64,000 nucleotides of DNA from Haemaphysalis longicornis (Eukaryota; Arthropoda; Arachnida; Ixodida; Ixodidae): NCBI GenBank assembly GCA_013339765.2, contig CM023457.1:80596192-80660191 (forward strand), read 5' to 3'. This document shows, one piece after another, positions 21,012-33,600 of the stretch. Below the pieces are notes generated by a model, which had not been told where the DNA came from, searched no databases, and saw only the letters and a list, made by a program, of their open reading frames with translations. Position 1 is the first letter of the stretch, and each line of letters starts with the position of its first letter. The translations under genes were made by a program, and so were the position numbers.

Positions 21012-21665
21012 AGGAGCCATGAAGAGAAAATACAACTTCGTTTAAGTTTGAAAGAGCTAAGGATTCAGTATCTCACTCAGCTCCATTAAGCCACAAAAGG
21101 TATGTTTTTAACGAAAAAAAGCAAGAAGTATTTAAAACTTTAAAATTTTGCGCCACAGTGACGTGTTATGAGCAAGAAGACGTCATACGGGCCAACAATG
21201 GGCCTCCTCGATTATCAATCCCGGATCGTCCGCGACTGCCCAAGACGCGATCCGGCGCTCGTTTTTCCATGTATTCCTATGGGGCTTCCGGTCCGGGGCA
21301 GTCCTCGGACTGCCCGCGGACCGTCCAGGACTGGTAAATCGAGGAGGCCCAATAAAAGATAATTTTCAGTGCGTTAACTGCACGTTAGCATTCAAGTGAT
21401 GCGGTCAAATGGAACTAGAGGCCCCATTACAGACGTCCAGTCATGTGTCGTCGCGACAGGTCAGTTAGACGCCGTCAATCCCACAAACAAGGTTCCGTGA
21501 CGTCATAGAAAAGTTGCGGAAATTGGCTAGGGGTCGCGACTGCTTCACACGTTTTCTTTAATATCTCCGTTATTTGCTCGAACATACCTGATATTGGTAT
21601 CATTGTTATGGGGACTAAGCAGTCTTTCTAATAAACTCAACTTGTATTTTGTCTTCATGGCTCCT
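21012..21665. mobile_element. TTAA-flanked MITE, copy 2 (654 bp)
   Basis: TTAA at 21008-21011 and 21666-21669 flank ends AGGAGCCATGAAGAGAAAAT and TTTTGTCTTCATGGCTCCT. The interior shares with copy 3 the order GTATCTCACTCAGCTCCATT, a GCGCCACAGTGACGT block and TTTCTTTAATATCTCCGTTA near the right end. TTAA duplication is characteristic of piggyBac-type insertion. No transposase. Confidence 0.82.
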
Positions 21666-21669
21666 TTAA

Positions 21670-24224
21670 AGTAAACCAACGGCGCCAATTCCGCGAGCTG
21701 AAAAACCGACGCCCCAGAGTTAGCAGAAAAGCGCTTCACTTAAAAGGTGGATTCATAAAGTGCTCAACGGATTTGGTCCTTCTACAACCATTACACGGCC
21801 ACGCATTCAGAGGGAGGTTGGGCGCCTACTACATGAAGGTCGGTGGGCTGTTTTACCGAAATCACAGGAAATCGGCAACCGGGAAATTATTGGCCAGGAT
21901 GGTTGTTTCTGAGGTTTTCCGGCTTCCGATACCCGATGATGTCGAAAACAGCCCCCTGGCTCGAAAAGAAGGCACGGCACTATTCTCAACACCACCGAGA
22001 TAACAAGGTTAAACTTTTTTTTTCTGCCAGCCGTTCTACCGCGCCGTGCCACCGGTCGCCTCGGACTTATCCCACCGACGTTTTCTGGATCCCGGCCAAT
22101 CAGAAGGGCGCACCAGGGCGAACACACGGCTGGTGGTGACGCCTCACGTAAGCCTCGTCATCTGGGTGGTGTCGAACTTGCCGGCTTCGAGTGCGTCCAA
22201 CAGAACTGAGTGCAAGAGATCTCAGGACGGGGTGTGTGGCCGCGTGTTGCAAGCGCTAAAACAACTGGAGAAGTCATGTAAGAGCAAGTAGGAGGAAGTA
22301 ACCTCTCTGTTGTCGGTGGCTACTTGCAGGGGTAGGGACATCTATTAGAAGTGGTCGCACGATGGCTTCTCTGGCAGGCTCACTTATTCCGCCAGGTGGA
22401 CAAGATCTTGGCATCGTCCGTACTTGATAATCAGTGGGAAAAATTGTTGCGCGCGCTCCGGAGACATTATTCGGGTTTTTGTAGAGCTTTCATCTTGGAG
22501 ATTTGGAATCAAGAACTGTGCTCGTTATGCAGTGACAAGGACCCTCACAAGCCAAACACTGGTGATGATTTACAATCCATTTTTCGCGGAAAGTTCGCGA
22601 TGCTACCGAATGCCTGTTTCGCATGTTCTAACTTCTTCAGTGCAGTAAGAGTTGAACCCTTCTTGCAGTTCCTCTTGCGGTCAAAGTGGTAACAAACGTT
22701 CACATTCCTGGAACTACAAAATCTGGCCGGCGTTCACTGACGAGGTGCATAGTTAGATAATTCAATTCCAGTAACAAAATCAATGTCCGCTTGCCGGGCT
22801 TGCAGAGTTATCTCGTGCGGTACTCATCATGTCGCGAATCGCTACCCAAGTCTTTTATGAAACCTCTTCGTGAATCTCCGTGTGTTGTTAAACCAAATTA
22901 TCTTCGATGTCATACGCCAATCAATTTTGATTTTCAAAGTAAAAACACCACATAATTGTTCAAATACAAAGGCCACAGAGTGCTTAGGCAGGAAACGTTC
23001 CTGAAAACCTTCGTTCAGGTTGGTTCGCTGCTGGCAACAATGAACAGAAGATGCCATAGGGAAGCCTTTCAGCTGTCCATTTTCAGCTGTCATTTTCAGT
23101 GAAGTCATTTTCAGTGAAGTCATTTTCAGCTGTCTGTTTCTTCACCTGAATAGCCTTACCTAACCTGACGTGGTGCATGTTCTATGGAAGTCTGCTGGTC
23201 GGCCTTTCGGCTGTGTCGAGTCGTCACTACACAGTTGAGGCATATGGCCCGTGTGCTGCGTCATCCGGAAGACTCCGGTCGCCCGGTTCCGTCCTTCTGA
23301 TTGGCCGAGATGCCCGAAGAAAACATCGTGATTTCGGACGAGGCACGTCGGAAAACATGATGGCCAGAGGTAAGCTTTCAGTACGTCAATACACGAGTGT
23401 CATCGTCGATGTGCGGTGGCTGTTCCTGCCGGATTGCCCGTCACGTTCCCTAAATGGCGAACGTGAGTTTTGTTAGGGTAATCAACGAGTAGCAGTGAAG
23501 CCGTGATGGTATTAATGCATGTCGGGTATAGATTTTCCTCGCATTGTGGTACACATGATCAGGCGTTCGCCGCAAGCTTTCAACGTAGAATGTCTGCACC
23601 TCAATCGTCCTAGATTTGACTGCTGGCCAATTCCGCCATCACAAGTTTTCACTTTGCGCTTCGCGTCTCCATCGGTTCGGAGCTTGATCGGTTGGCGATA
23701 AGCTGCTGTTCTGCCTTTCAAGTAAACATCGATCGATCGGCGCAGATTCTGCTCAAGGTGGTTTCTTCAAAAAGTGCCTACTGTATCACACCAAGTTGCT
23801 CGCTGAGTGCAAATTCTGTCCCTTACTTTGTTGTCGTCGCTGCTGCTGGTGCATCTTCACTGAGCCGTGTCTCGCTTCCATCAATTGCTCGACTCTGACC
23901 GAGATCCATCAGACGCAGCTGACCCGGTCGCCCTCCGACCTTGGTGCTGTTCTTCAGCGGGCGCCGGCTCGCGTCTCGCTCGTTGCCCTGGTCACACACT
24001 CACATTGTGGTTTAACCAACTGGGATCCGCCTTGTACAGTGCGACGTGGCGAGAACGACTCAAACACGGCAACACTGACATCACGTGACCAAAATGGGCG
24101 AGTTTTAACAGTTGAACACCAAGTATATCACAACCGAAAGGTGCTTTGGATTTGTTTGCAAAGGCTATGCTTACAGTGTTTCTTGAAAGTCAGGTCACAC
24201 TGGTCACACGTGCGCTTCCGGCGG
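21670..24224. other. Unassigned sequence with a weak inverted pair
   Basis: The block at 22044-22110 and the block at 23270-23350 share words in inverse orientation (TTCTGATTGGCCGGGATCC versus TTCTGATTGGCCGAGATGCC), so an old TIR element of about 1.3 kb may lie between. A short tandem of CATTTTCAGTGAAGT occurs at 23092-23132. No gene recognised. Confidence 0.3.
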
Positions 24225-24467
24225 CTGGCGCGCCATCCATGGTGAGACTGAGCGACCAAGCGCGGGCGAAGCTGCCGTTTAACCCTCGCCTAGTCACGTG
24301 GTACCGCAGCGGCGAAGCTCTGAGCGAGCGCGGCTGCGACTCCTCTCCGCAGCGGTTCACGTGCCGTGACGTTATACCTGCTAGAGCTGCCCTCCGGTGG
24401 TCAAGGTCATTGCGACGCGATGAATGGCATTGCGAGACATGTAGGAGTAGAGCTTTCGCTCTAAAAA
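24225..24467 (+). repeat. Dispersed repeat, copy 2 (pair with 6990-7262)
   Basis: Same block order as copy 1, ending in AGCTTTCGCTCTAAAAA. This copy lacks the internal duplication of the CACGTGGT segment. Confidence 0.6.
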
Positions 24468-25658
24468 CTCGGAAGTGCTCGACTATCCTGTTATATTCTC
24501 TCACACGGCTGCCATGGAAGGTGACATCTTGCTTTGTGGGCCGCATAGCAAGTCAGGAATATTTCCACCAGCTTCCGAAGACATAGATGTCGTAAAATAT
24601 AACTCGCCAAGCGGTAACTTCTGGCGAGTGCTAGTCGCACGGAAATTTAAAAGTTTTAGCGTGCTGTAGTTATCTTGCACTGGAAGTGGCCAAGGTGTAC
24701 CTGGTGTTACGGCGCAAATTATTTTTATGAAATTGTTTTAAGAGCTGAATGGCGCAACCCTGGCCCGAGATCTCTGAGTACGCCCCTCTTTTAACGAGCG
24801 ACTATTTCTATTGATGCTCAGCTTTCTGCTCAACGTCATTTCTCACTAAAGCGAATTCCTGCATTTGATTCTCAGTCTCGAAATTACAGCGTGCATTCAG
24901 AAATGATGAGTCTACAAACCTGATGGTATCGGCAAAAACGAGTGCACCCTACTCACTACGCCTATTGCAGAAGGTGTTCCGCTTGATTTATGCAGTGGTA
25001 CATAAAACGTCACGTGCCCCACCTAGGAGGGGAATGTATTAGAGGGCACGCCGACGCGTTTACACCTTGCGCAAGCGTTCTCACACGAGGCGGGGCAGAA
25101 TGCACATAGTTTTAAGAGCCCCTGATTGCTGCAGCACAGGTCAAAGTACACGCCGGCCCCTAAAGCGCGACGAGCACTCAAAGCGCCGGTAGCCCAAAAC
25201 GTGTCGTACCATGCCACGGTCAATGGTGCAAGTACAATAATGAACCTTTTGAAACCTAAACAGCACTCAGAACAGTACAAAGAAGGAGAATGACACACAG
25301 CGCTGAATAAGCACAGAAGAGTAATTAATTTTTCAGCGTCAATTACATGTGGGCTAAAAATGGTAAAAAAGTAAGAGCCCCAATTTATAACTGCACAGTC
25401 AATGGGCAACCACTTTTTGATTAGGCTCCCCGAAAGAATGCCAAAATGCAGTTCGGTTTGGTTTGAAAACGAAACGGCATCTAGATTCCGCAGGCACGCA
25501 GAGGTTAATATCATTGAAAAAGGATACTAAGGTTTATCTAAGAGGTTTACTAAGGAATAAGTTTGCAACCTACTCCATTACAAGATATCGCGAGCTGCTA
25601 CCCATGAGGTATGTCTAGGAAGGGACAGATTGGCGCTTTGCACATGCCTCATACAGCA
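24468..25658. other. Unassigned sequence
   Basis: A 163-residue frame on the - strand (25023-25514) is Cys- and Phe-rich but has no domain pattern or splice support. No nameable repeat. Confidence 0.3.
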
Positions 25659-25764
25659 ATACCTCATTAACTCGAACTCGCATATCTAAAAAAATCGGCT
25701 AAGTCGATATTTTCCGCGGCACCCAACCATTTCCTATACTCCCCATGTATTTGTTGCCCTTTAT

Positions 25765-26012
25765 TTCGACCCGTCGCGGTGCTAATGCGTTGCGCTGCTG
25801 AGCGCGAGGTCGCGGGGTTCGATTCCCGGCCATGGGCTGCCGCTTTTCTATGTAGCGAAAAAGCAAAAACGCCGTGTGTACGAGAGTTCGGCGCACGTTA
25901 AAGATCCCCAGATGGTTGAAAATGAATCCGGAGCCCTCCACTACATACGCGCCCTCATTGCCTGCGTTACGTCGGCGTGTTAAACCCCACAATCAATCAT
26001 CAATCAATCAAT
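25765..26012 (+). repeat. Ruka-like SINE, full length
   Basis: Head with the B box GGTTCGATTCCC, body CGTTAAAGATCCCCAGATGG, CCGGAGCCCTCCACTACAT and a (CAAT)n tail at 25990-26012. It is inserted into the Tigger-like remnant. Confidence 0.75.
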
Positions 26013-26136
26013 GGTCTTTATTTCGAAGTACTTTTGGGCCAAACTTCCGGTATCTCGAAATCTTCACTGAGAGTGGAACCGCTGGAGTTTGGCCACCGCG
26101 GCCCGGTGAATTCAAATTTGACCGTTAATTTGGCCG

Positions 26137-26466
26137 TTGACCGATGAACTCACAGATTGTGAGGAACTCTGCCATGGGGTAATAAAGCTTACAGATAACG
26201 GTGCCACCGAAAGCGACGTGAGCTTTCAGGAGGACGCGCTATGCGAGCAGGATGTGCCCGTGGCAGGAGAACTTACGGACGCCGAAATCGTCGAAAATGG
26301 CCATAAAAGGAGGGTGACGGCGAAGACGGGGGCGACGACGACGAACGTCCTCGAGAGGTTCGTCCAATCCAAAATATTCGACATAAGACTCAACGCACCA
26401 AAGTTGCTGTATCTGGATGACGGATTGTGGGGGAAGTGGAAACCTCGCGCAGAGCTTGCTCAGTAG
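26137..26466 (+). pseudogene. Pogo/Tigger-like transposase C-terminal remnant
   Basis: A 109-codon open frame. The segment with CEQDVPVAGELTDAEIVENG resembles the acidic C-terminal region after the DDE domain of Tigger/CENP-B-type transposases, where a D..V....ELTD.EIV motif recurs. The catalytic DDE part is not in the window. The second half (KIFDIRLNAPKLLYLDDGLW) is not recognised. No start context or upstream exon supports a host gene. Confidence 0.45.
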
Positions 26467-26470
26467 ACCT

Positions 26471-27428
26471 GTCTGACGAGGCAGTGAAGATTCTGGATGT
26501 AACAGGAACGTTTTACTTCATCGCCAAAAAACAATTCTTTCCTCTCACCATAACAAATTGAGCAGAGAAATTCCCGTCAACGCGTGGCTAATTACGGTGC
26601 GCTAAAAAGTGCGAGGTCCAAGGTTATACACGGCCCCCACAGATGTTCTCCCGTTGGAGGTGGAAAACAAAACGACCGTGCTCCTAGATTTTGTAGATCT
26701 TTACAGATGCCCAGGTGTTCTAAAAATTAGTCCGTAATTCCGTGCACTACGGGCGCTTGTCACAGGCTAGGTACAAGTTCGGCTCATAAAACCCAATATA
26801 AAATTGCGTTCTCGACACCTTTCGTAAGCAATTAGCAGCCAGAAACGTGCAGACGTCGTCCGCAAAAACAACGCTCACCCGCGTCCAACGGTCTCTAGGC
26901 CGAAGCCGACATGGTCCCCCACAGTGCAGCCTCTGGCTTCGAGGGGCAAATGCAGCGACCCTCCTGGAAGATCTGAAGAACCACCTGGATCACCCACCCG
27001 TCCTTATCTACCACTCGCCCACCCATCTCAGCCATCCCGATAATCGTTGATGTCCCCGGTTTACAGTGTACAGGAAGGGTGCCGCAAGATAGCGCACTAG
27101 CGGTGCCACGAAACGAACTCCAATGGGGCGGGTTCTTTAACGTGTGTCTGATGGAATGTTTGTAGCTTGCTTCCAACAGAGATACAGCCTGCGAGGCCGG
27201 GAGTCCAACCAGCTCTCTTGGTGCGTAGAAAAACAACGACTTAGCCAGCAGGCCACCAAGGGGTAAGCCTAACGTCCCTTTCATACGCCTTGAATAAGCG
27301 CTCCGCGTTGTCGCTCGCTTTCTTCGTCCTGTTCTGAGAGCTGTCCCTCGTTTCCACAGAGTACGAACCACACTCACACGCGCACGCGCGCACACACCCT
27401 CGGACACACACGTCACAGGTCCGGTCGT
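26471..27428. other. Unassigned sequence; 3' UTR side of the sushi gene
   Basis: On the - strand this follows the stop codon at 27429-27431 and may be 3' UTR at its right end. A (CA/CG)-rich block lies at 27371-27415. I could not place a polyadenylation signal with confidence. Confidence 0.3.
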
Positions 27429-27661
27429 CTAGGCCAGCGGCGCCGCGCCGGAGGCCTGCGAGCCCGAAGGAGGAGGGGCCACGGCGGCCACTCGAGGCTT
27501 ACGGTAGGACTTGATCACGAAGAAGCCCACGCAGGCGGCGGCCGCGATCACCAGGCCCGCGACGGAGATGGCGATCAGCGCCGTGGACAGGCCGCCCGCG
27601 CCGTTGCCTGTGGAACCGGCATCCCGCTTGTCGTCGTCCCCACCACCGCCATTGGCACCGC
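27429..27661 (-). CDS. Sushi protein terminal exon: stalk, transmembrane helix, cytoplasmic tail
   Basis: Acceptor GTCCCCCAG on the - strand, phase 1. It encodes GGANGGGGDDDKRDAG..., then LSTALIAISVAGLVIAAAAC and VGFFVI as a membrane span, stop-transfer KSYRKPR and a tail ending GAAPLA. Positive charges follow the helix, giving an N-out, C-in topology. Confidence 0.78.
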
Positions 27662-30600
27662 CTGGGGGACGGTGCCAATCTGAGCAGCGCGCGAGCCGCC
27701 GCTCGAGTGAAGAAGCGTCACCGCTTGCGGCGGGACGTCACCCGGCGTCGCCACGGTGGAACAGCTCGAGGGCTGCTGCTTGGTGGACTACGTACGATTG
27801 TGGTGAGTGCCCGGAGGGGAGTATCTTCAAAAAGGGGGTTACAGCGCGCCGACACACGGCACTGTAACCCATCTTTTAAAGGAGCCACGAATACAAAATA
27901 CAAAAATTTGAAAGAACGGGCCCTTGGTAACTCCTTTAGTTCCATTGCAGCCAGGAGAGATCGCTTCTAACCTAAAAAACGGTAGAAAAATCTTAAAACT
28001 TTCAGATTTCGCGCTACAGTGACGTAATATGGGCCGGATTGACGTAATGTGAGACACTGAACACATAATTATCCGTGTGTAAACTGGGCGCAAGCATTAA
28101 AGTGAAACGATCAAACGAAACTGGAGGCCTATACTAAAATCGCTCGGTCATGTTTCTTGGCGGTTGCTTTGGTCGGTCGGCCATCAATCACACAAACAAG
28201 ATACTGTGACGTCTCAGAGAATGCCGGCAACTGGCCGAGGAGTGGCCTTTCCTCGTGCGCTTTCTTTAATATCTCGATTATTCGCTTGCAGTTTGCGGTA
28301 GAACTTGTATCATTGTTATCGGGCGACGTAAACTTTTTATTAAACGAAACTTGTATTTTGCCTCCATGGCCCCTTTAAAGAAACAGTCACAGTCGAACCT
28401 CGTTATTATAACGAAGTAGGATCGGGGCAGCAAATTAGTTCGTTATATCCGATATTCGTCATAACGGTAGAGGTAAACAGCGGCTCTAATAAATCGGCAA
28501 TCTAGTTGGAGCACGAATACTAGATAAAAACGCATTGTTCTAGGCTTCGAACCCACTATAAACGAGGTAGTCCTCATCTGTCTCCTTGTGGCATTTCACA
28601 CTAAACAGACCGGAACGTGAGAACGTGAAATTACAACAGAACAAAGTTCGTTCGGCAAAATCGGGCCGGCCTTCTTATTTACTTGAAGGAGGATGTGGCC
28701 TTCGGCTGGTGTCTTTTCAACAGTCTGAGCGGAATGAAGTTTTTCACAGTGTCCACGCAACAAAGGGCCTTAAGCTAATAAAAAATGGTTGTTCTGTGTC
28801 ACCTTTTTTTAATTTTGCTTTTATTATGCTAGCTGTCGAGTTTTGAGCCTCGCTGAGGGAACCAAATATTTCTTCGATATAGCCGATATCGCGCGGCTCT
28901 CGAGGTTTCGGTTTCGTTATAAAAAGAATTTATTCGCCATGCCCAATAATTCGTTATATCAGTGTTCGCTATAACGAGGTTCGACTGTACTCGATATATA
29001 CCAGTTGCGAAACTCCCCATAGGCCCCATGTATCAAAAGCCGGTCCGCGGTTGGCCCCCCTGCGCTGGGGCAAAACAGGGGCAAGTTGACGAGCCTGTCA
29101 TCTATCGGCAGAAAGCTGAAAGTATTCAAGTGCTAGCGGCTGCAGCCGTAAGTCATAAAAAGGAAAAAAAACAAAGAAAGATAAATAAATATTACCCCAG
29201 TTATGTTTTCTAATTTTAAAAGCCAGCTCTTGTTTTATGAAGTTTTGTTTTTCAGAAAGTGTTCTTCAAGGTCCAGTTTTTGTCTCCTAGGTGCCGCGCG
29301 CGTACACTTGTCCCCTCAGCCTCCGTGCCCTCAGCTTCAACGGAGCAGGGGGGTTTCGCAACTGCTATATATTGAAGAACTGTTTAAAGCTGTATCCCCA
29401 ACTAGCCCACTAAGCTGTCGTCGAGAGGGATATTGTTAGGTGCTCATGATGCCACCTACATCGGGGTTCAGGGAAGGGGTCTCGGGGGATCCAGCGACAT
29501 CCAATAATAGTACAGGTATGCATTTTACCAGAGTACCTTTTCAAAACGTACTACATCCTCGGTCAAGCTCATATACGTATTCGACTGCGATGCCATATCA
29601 GGATTTTCGAACCGATTTTAAATGTACCGTAGTTTTAGTGGTCAATCGCAGAATTTCGGGAGTTGTGGCTAACCACGACAGCTTTGCGTTCGGCTAGTGT
29701 TTTACACCAAATGACTGCTGATGAAAATGACTGTTTATAAACGGTAATAAAGATTGACCCAGTGGCCTCTTGTCAGAAAGTATGGTGTTCCGTTAACGCG
29801 CAAAGGAATGCCGAATAATTGGTCGAGATACTCCATTCTGAATGACGGTATGTCGAGTACAGGAAAACTATTGTGCTAGAAACGCTGCGCATATTTGTCA
29901 TATACTTCCGTTTAGTCACGTCTCTCACGACACTTCCGTTACGCAATCTTGTTACGCCTTCTCGTTACTTTTCAGTTGAAAACAACGCACGCTCCACAAA
30001 AGCATGTTGTGCTTAATAAACAACAGCAATTCCTCCATTGCATACTGCTTGAATATGCGGGAGTGTTTATTGAGCATCGAGAAGCAATTGCTTGGCCATT
30101 GTTTTCTTATTTCTCCTGCCTCTATTTGCATTTGCCTGTTGTCGTGGTTATTCTTACCCATCGAAGACACCTAACTTAGCGCTTATTATGCAGTGGTTAC
30201 GCCTAAGTGACGTTGACAGAGAAAGCGTCGTATTTACCCAGTTTAGCTGGACGTCACGCGATGACTCCCGCCCGCGCGTGTGACACAACGGAATGTCCAT
30301 CTGTGGAGAAAGTGGCTACTAACCACGGACCACTAGGTCCACTACCAACTGTTGCTGTTAATATATAAGGCAGTATAGGCAGAAAGGAATCGGTAACGTG
30401 TGTAAGCCGGCCTGGAGACGGATTGGCGCAATGCCAGTTCGCAGTTCGTATACGTTGACGCAAAATTGTCTGGCTTATCTGAAAGGTAGACTGCTTAGGT
30501 GTGTTATCAACCACGACTGTTCTTAGCGACACTTCATAAATCTCACGCGCACAGCGCGCGCCGTCATAAACAATTTTTTAGGCCTTCCTTGTGAAATATA

Positions 30601-33600
30601 CTTTCACGTAGTCAAGAAGAACAATGTAGGTTTATTCTGAGGAACAAGGTTTACTGGAGCGAACTTGCGCTCCGCTACAAACAAGAAGTAAACGCAAGCG
30701 GCAAAGTAGCGGTCAACAAAGCGACACGTACGGCATTCAGCGTCGACGAATTGAATGCAGTGGCGTTTACCCTGCGAGAATTGGTTTCCGCGTTCCGGAA
30801 CCGTCGAATGAGATCGAGTAGACTGGCGATAAAATAAGAACATTGTAGTCTATTGACGCTGCTACACCCAACCAATAAGATAGCGTGTGCGCATACAAAA
30901 TAAACCAAAGGAAACACGCGCTTCGCTTAACCCACGAGACCGCCGGGCGCGGCCAGACCCTGGCAAGAAAACACGCAAGTAAACAAAACAAAGGACATTG
31001 TTCGTATCAATACATACTACCCTGATCCCACCTCAAGACCAAATTAAATGTGAGAGAGAGAATCAACTTGTATTGAGCCCAATAAAGGTATTGGCTAGTG
31101 CACGCAGGCACCGGACGGGGTGGAACCCTCTCCCCCGAGTGCCGTATGCGTCCAGCAGCTCCTGGCCCTTGGCTGCCAGCGCGAGCTGGATCGTCAGGTC
31201 GGGCTAGACAACAAGGTCTCCCATCTCTCTCAGAGGTCGCGTGTGGGAATAGGAGTGAAAGGGAGTCGCACTGGGCAAGGGCATGTGCCAGACGCCTTTT
31301 CTTTTCTTGCAGAACGGGCAAATATACTCTCGTACCTGTCCGGGTACATCTTGTTTAGGAATGAGGAATGCGCTAGCGACCCCGCCTGTATTAGTTGGGT
31401 CTGTTGTTTGCAGCTCAACTGCGGGTGAGGACCGGTGAACCTGCACCTGCGCTCTGTGTACATTTGGGGTATTTCTCTGTAGCTCGTGACGGGGCGCAGC
31501 AGCGCCGGCTCGTCCTCGGTCCGGACGGACAACTCTCGGCGTGTGGTGGTCGGCGAGTTTGTTTCCTTCCACCTTCGAATGAACCGGCATCCACACCAGC
31601 TCTAAGGCTCGCCCCGAGGGGCCTCCGCTTGGACAGTATCGCACGTGCCGTGGAGGACACCCTCCCCTTTAGGAAGTGTGCGCACGCCTTCTTGAAGTCC
31701 GGGACTATAGTGCCGGCCCCTGGGATGTGTTAGCGCGAGGGCCACGGCAACTTCCGCCGCTTCGACCGGTTGGGTCGTGCGGACCGACGCGCAGGTCACC
31801 AGGCTGTCTATGGCGGTGACCACCACCTTCGCCTTGGTTCCGCACTTGGGAAGCACCGCGTTAGCGTAGAGGACGGGGGGGTCCTCTTCCAGCTGGTTGG
31901 CCAGCGCCCTCTCTCGCCCTAGCCCTTGCGGACCGCCTCACTTCGGCCTTCTGGCTGCATGTTCCTGGGATGCGGCTTGGTCTTTGACGACGTCCCTACA
32001 CTCGGGAAGGTAACGTCTCGGGTGTCCAGTTACGCGCGCGATGGCTCCATCCCAATAATTGCGCAGGACGGCCCGTCCTTATTCGGGTCTGACTCATAGC
32101 GGCTTTCATTGGGCGAAAACAGGAGCACTTCTAACTGCACCGCAAAGTGCTCTCAAACGAGTTCTTGGCGTGCTTCAGTGGTCCGGGCCAGGAGCAGGGG
32201 CGTTGCGTTTCATTGGTTCGAAGCAGGCAGCACTTTTGTTTGGCGCCGAGAGCAGCCGTAGCAGTTCTCTGGTGCTCTCCGGTCGCCAGCGGCGGGATAA
32301 CAGGGAACGCTGAGGAAGTCACATGACCTCTTTACGTCATTTCTGGTTTTATCCCCGGGTGGCGGAGGAAAAATGGCGGAATCCAGCAGCCGCGATAGTC
32401 CGCTCAGTGCGTACGGCAGCAGCTAAGCGCGGACGTCTGGACTATGCTGCTACTTTTATATGATGAAAGCACCACAGATTCAAGCGCAACCTCATAATCG
32501 TACAGCAGCAGCAGCAGCGACGACGACGACGATTTGACTTGCATGAGTTTATGTTCGAGCACCTGTTCACGCGCCGGGGCTGCGACCGAGGTACAGTCGT
32601 ATCTGGAAAAGACGGCGGATGCTGTGTATCGTTCGCAGCTAATTTTTGGGAGATACGATGGTGACCCTATCATGGACATGAACATCCGCTCGGCTTCTCT
32701 CATTCGTCTCCATGCGGAAGGCAGACACAAAACCACCGGCACGTAGCTGGCAAAACTGGCGAGGACAGCGTGCGGACCGAAATGCTCCGGGAAGCGAGAG
32801 CGGGAAAAAGTTTGGTCACATGACTCTTGACATCACGCCCTCCCCCTCTTTTCACTGCTCCCGGTGCAGCGCGAATGTTTCATTCGCGGAACGAAAGCAC
32901 ACGTCCCCGTTACTCCCGTGTGCTGCTCTGGCTGCTCGCTCCACTTGCTCCTGTTCTCCCAATGGAATTCGCCATCAGTCTGATCCTTTGGTTAGAGAGG
33001 TCCACCATTTCGTCCACCGTGTTGTGCCTGCCCATGCCCAGCAGTTTCTGTGTGTACGAGTGGAGGGACACTCCCACGTGAGCTTGGTCGCCTTTCTGAC
33101 CTCCGTGTCCAAAGCCTCGCGGTCCGCCTTCGTCAGCTGGAGGTACGGGGCGCAGTAAGTGGTGCGGGACACGATGAACGCCCGCACCAACTTCAGGGCG
33201 TCGTCTTCTTCGATTCCTCGGTTCTTGTTGGTGACTCTCCTGATCATGCTCGAGACCTGCTCGGAGACGGTCTTGATCTTGTACGTGGCCGCGGTGGCCT
33301 TGCCGTCGTCGCGTAGCAGCAGGCCCAGGATGCGGACCTGCTGCGTGGCTCGATCTTTTTGCCGTCGATCATGACGACCACGTTCGGCGGCGGTTCCTTT
33401 CTTGGGCCTGCCGGGCTGCACCATCAACAGCTCCGACTTCTCTGGGGCACAGCTCAGCCCGCAGGTCTTGGCGTACTCATGGACGGTCTTCGCCGCCCTC
33501 TGCAAGGCTTCCTCCGCCCAGGCGTCGGAACCCGCTCTGGACGTACACACTGTTATGTCGTCGGCGTAGAATGCGTGGTCCACGCCTTTGGTCTCTTGGA

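Larger units (their letters stand above)
25659..26470 (+). mobile_element. Degenerate pogo/Tigger-like DNA transposon with SINE inserted
   Basis: The left part begins with CAATACCTCATTAACTCGAA, resembling the CAGT..ACCTCATTAATTCGAA ends of tick Tigger elements. After a Ruka-like SINE (25765-26012) the sequence resumes with TTTATTTCGAAGT-type words and reaches the transposase tail at 26137. No right TIR was found. Confidence 0.42.

Noticed and set aside
25023..25514. 163-residue - strand open frame as a gene
   Set aside because: No start context, domain, splice support or homologous pattern.
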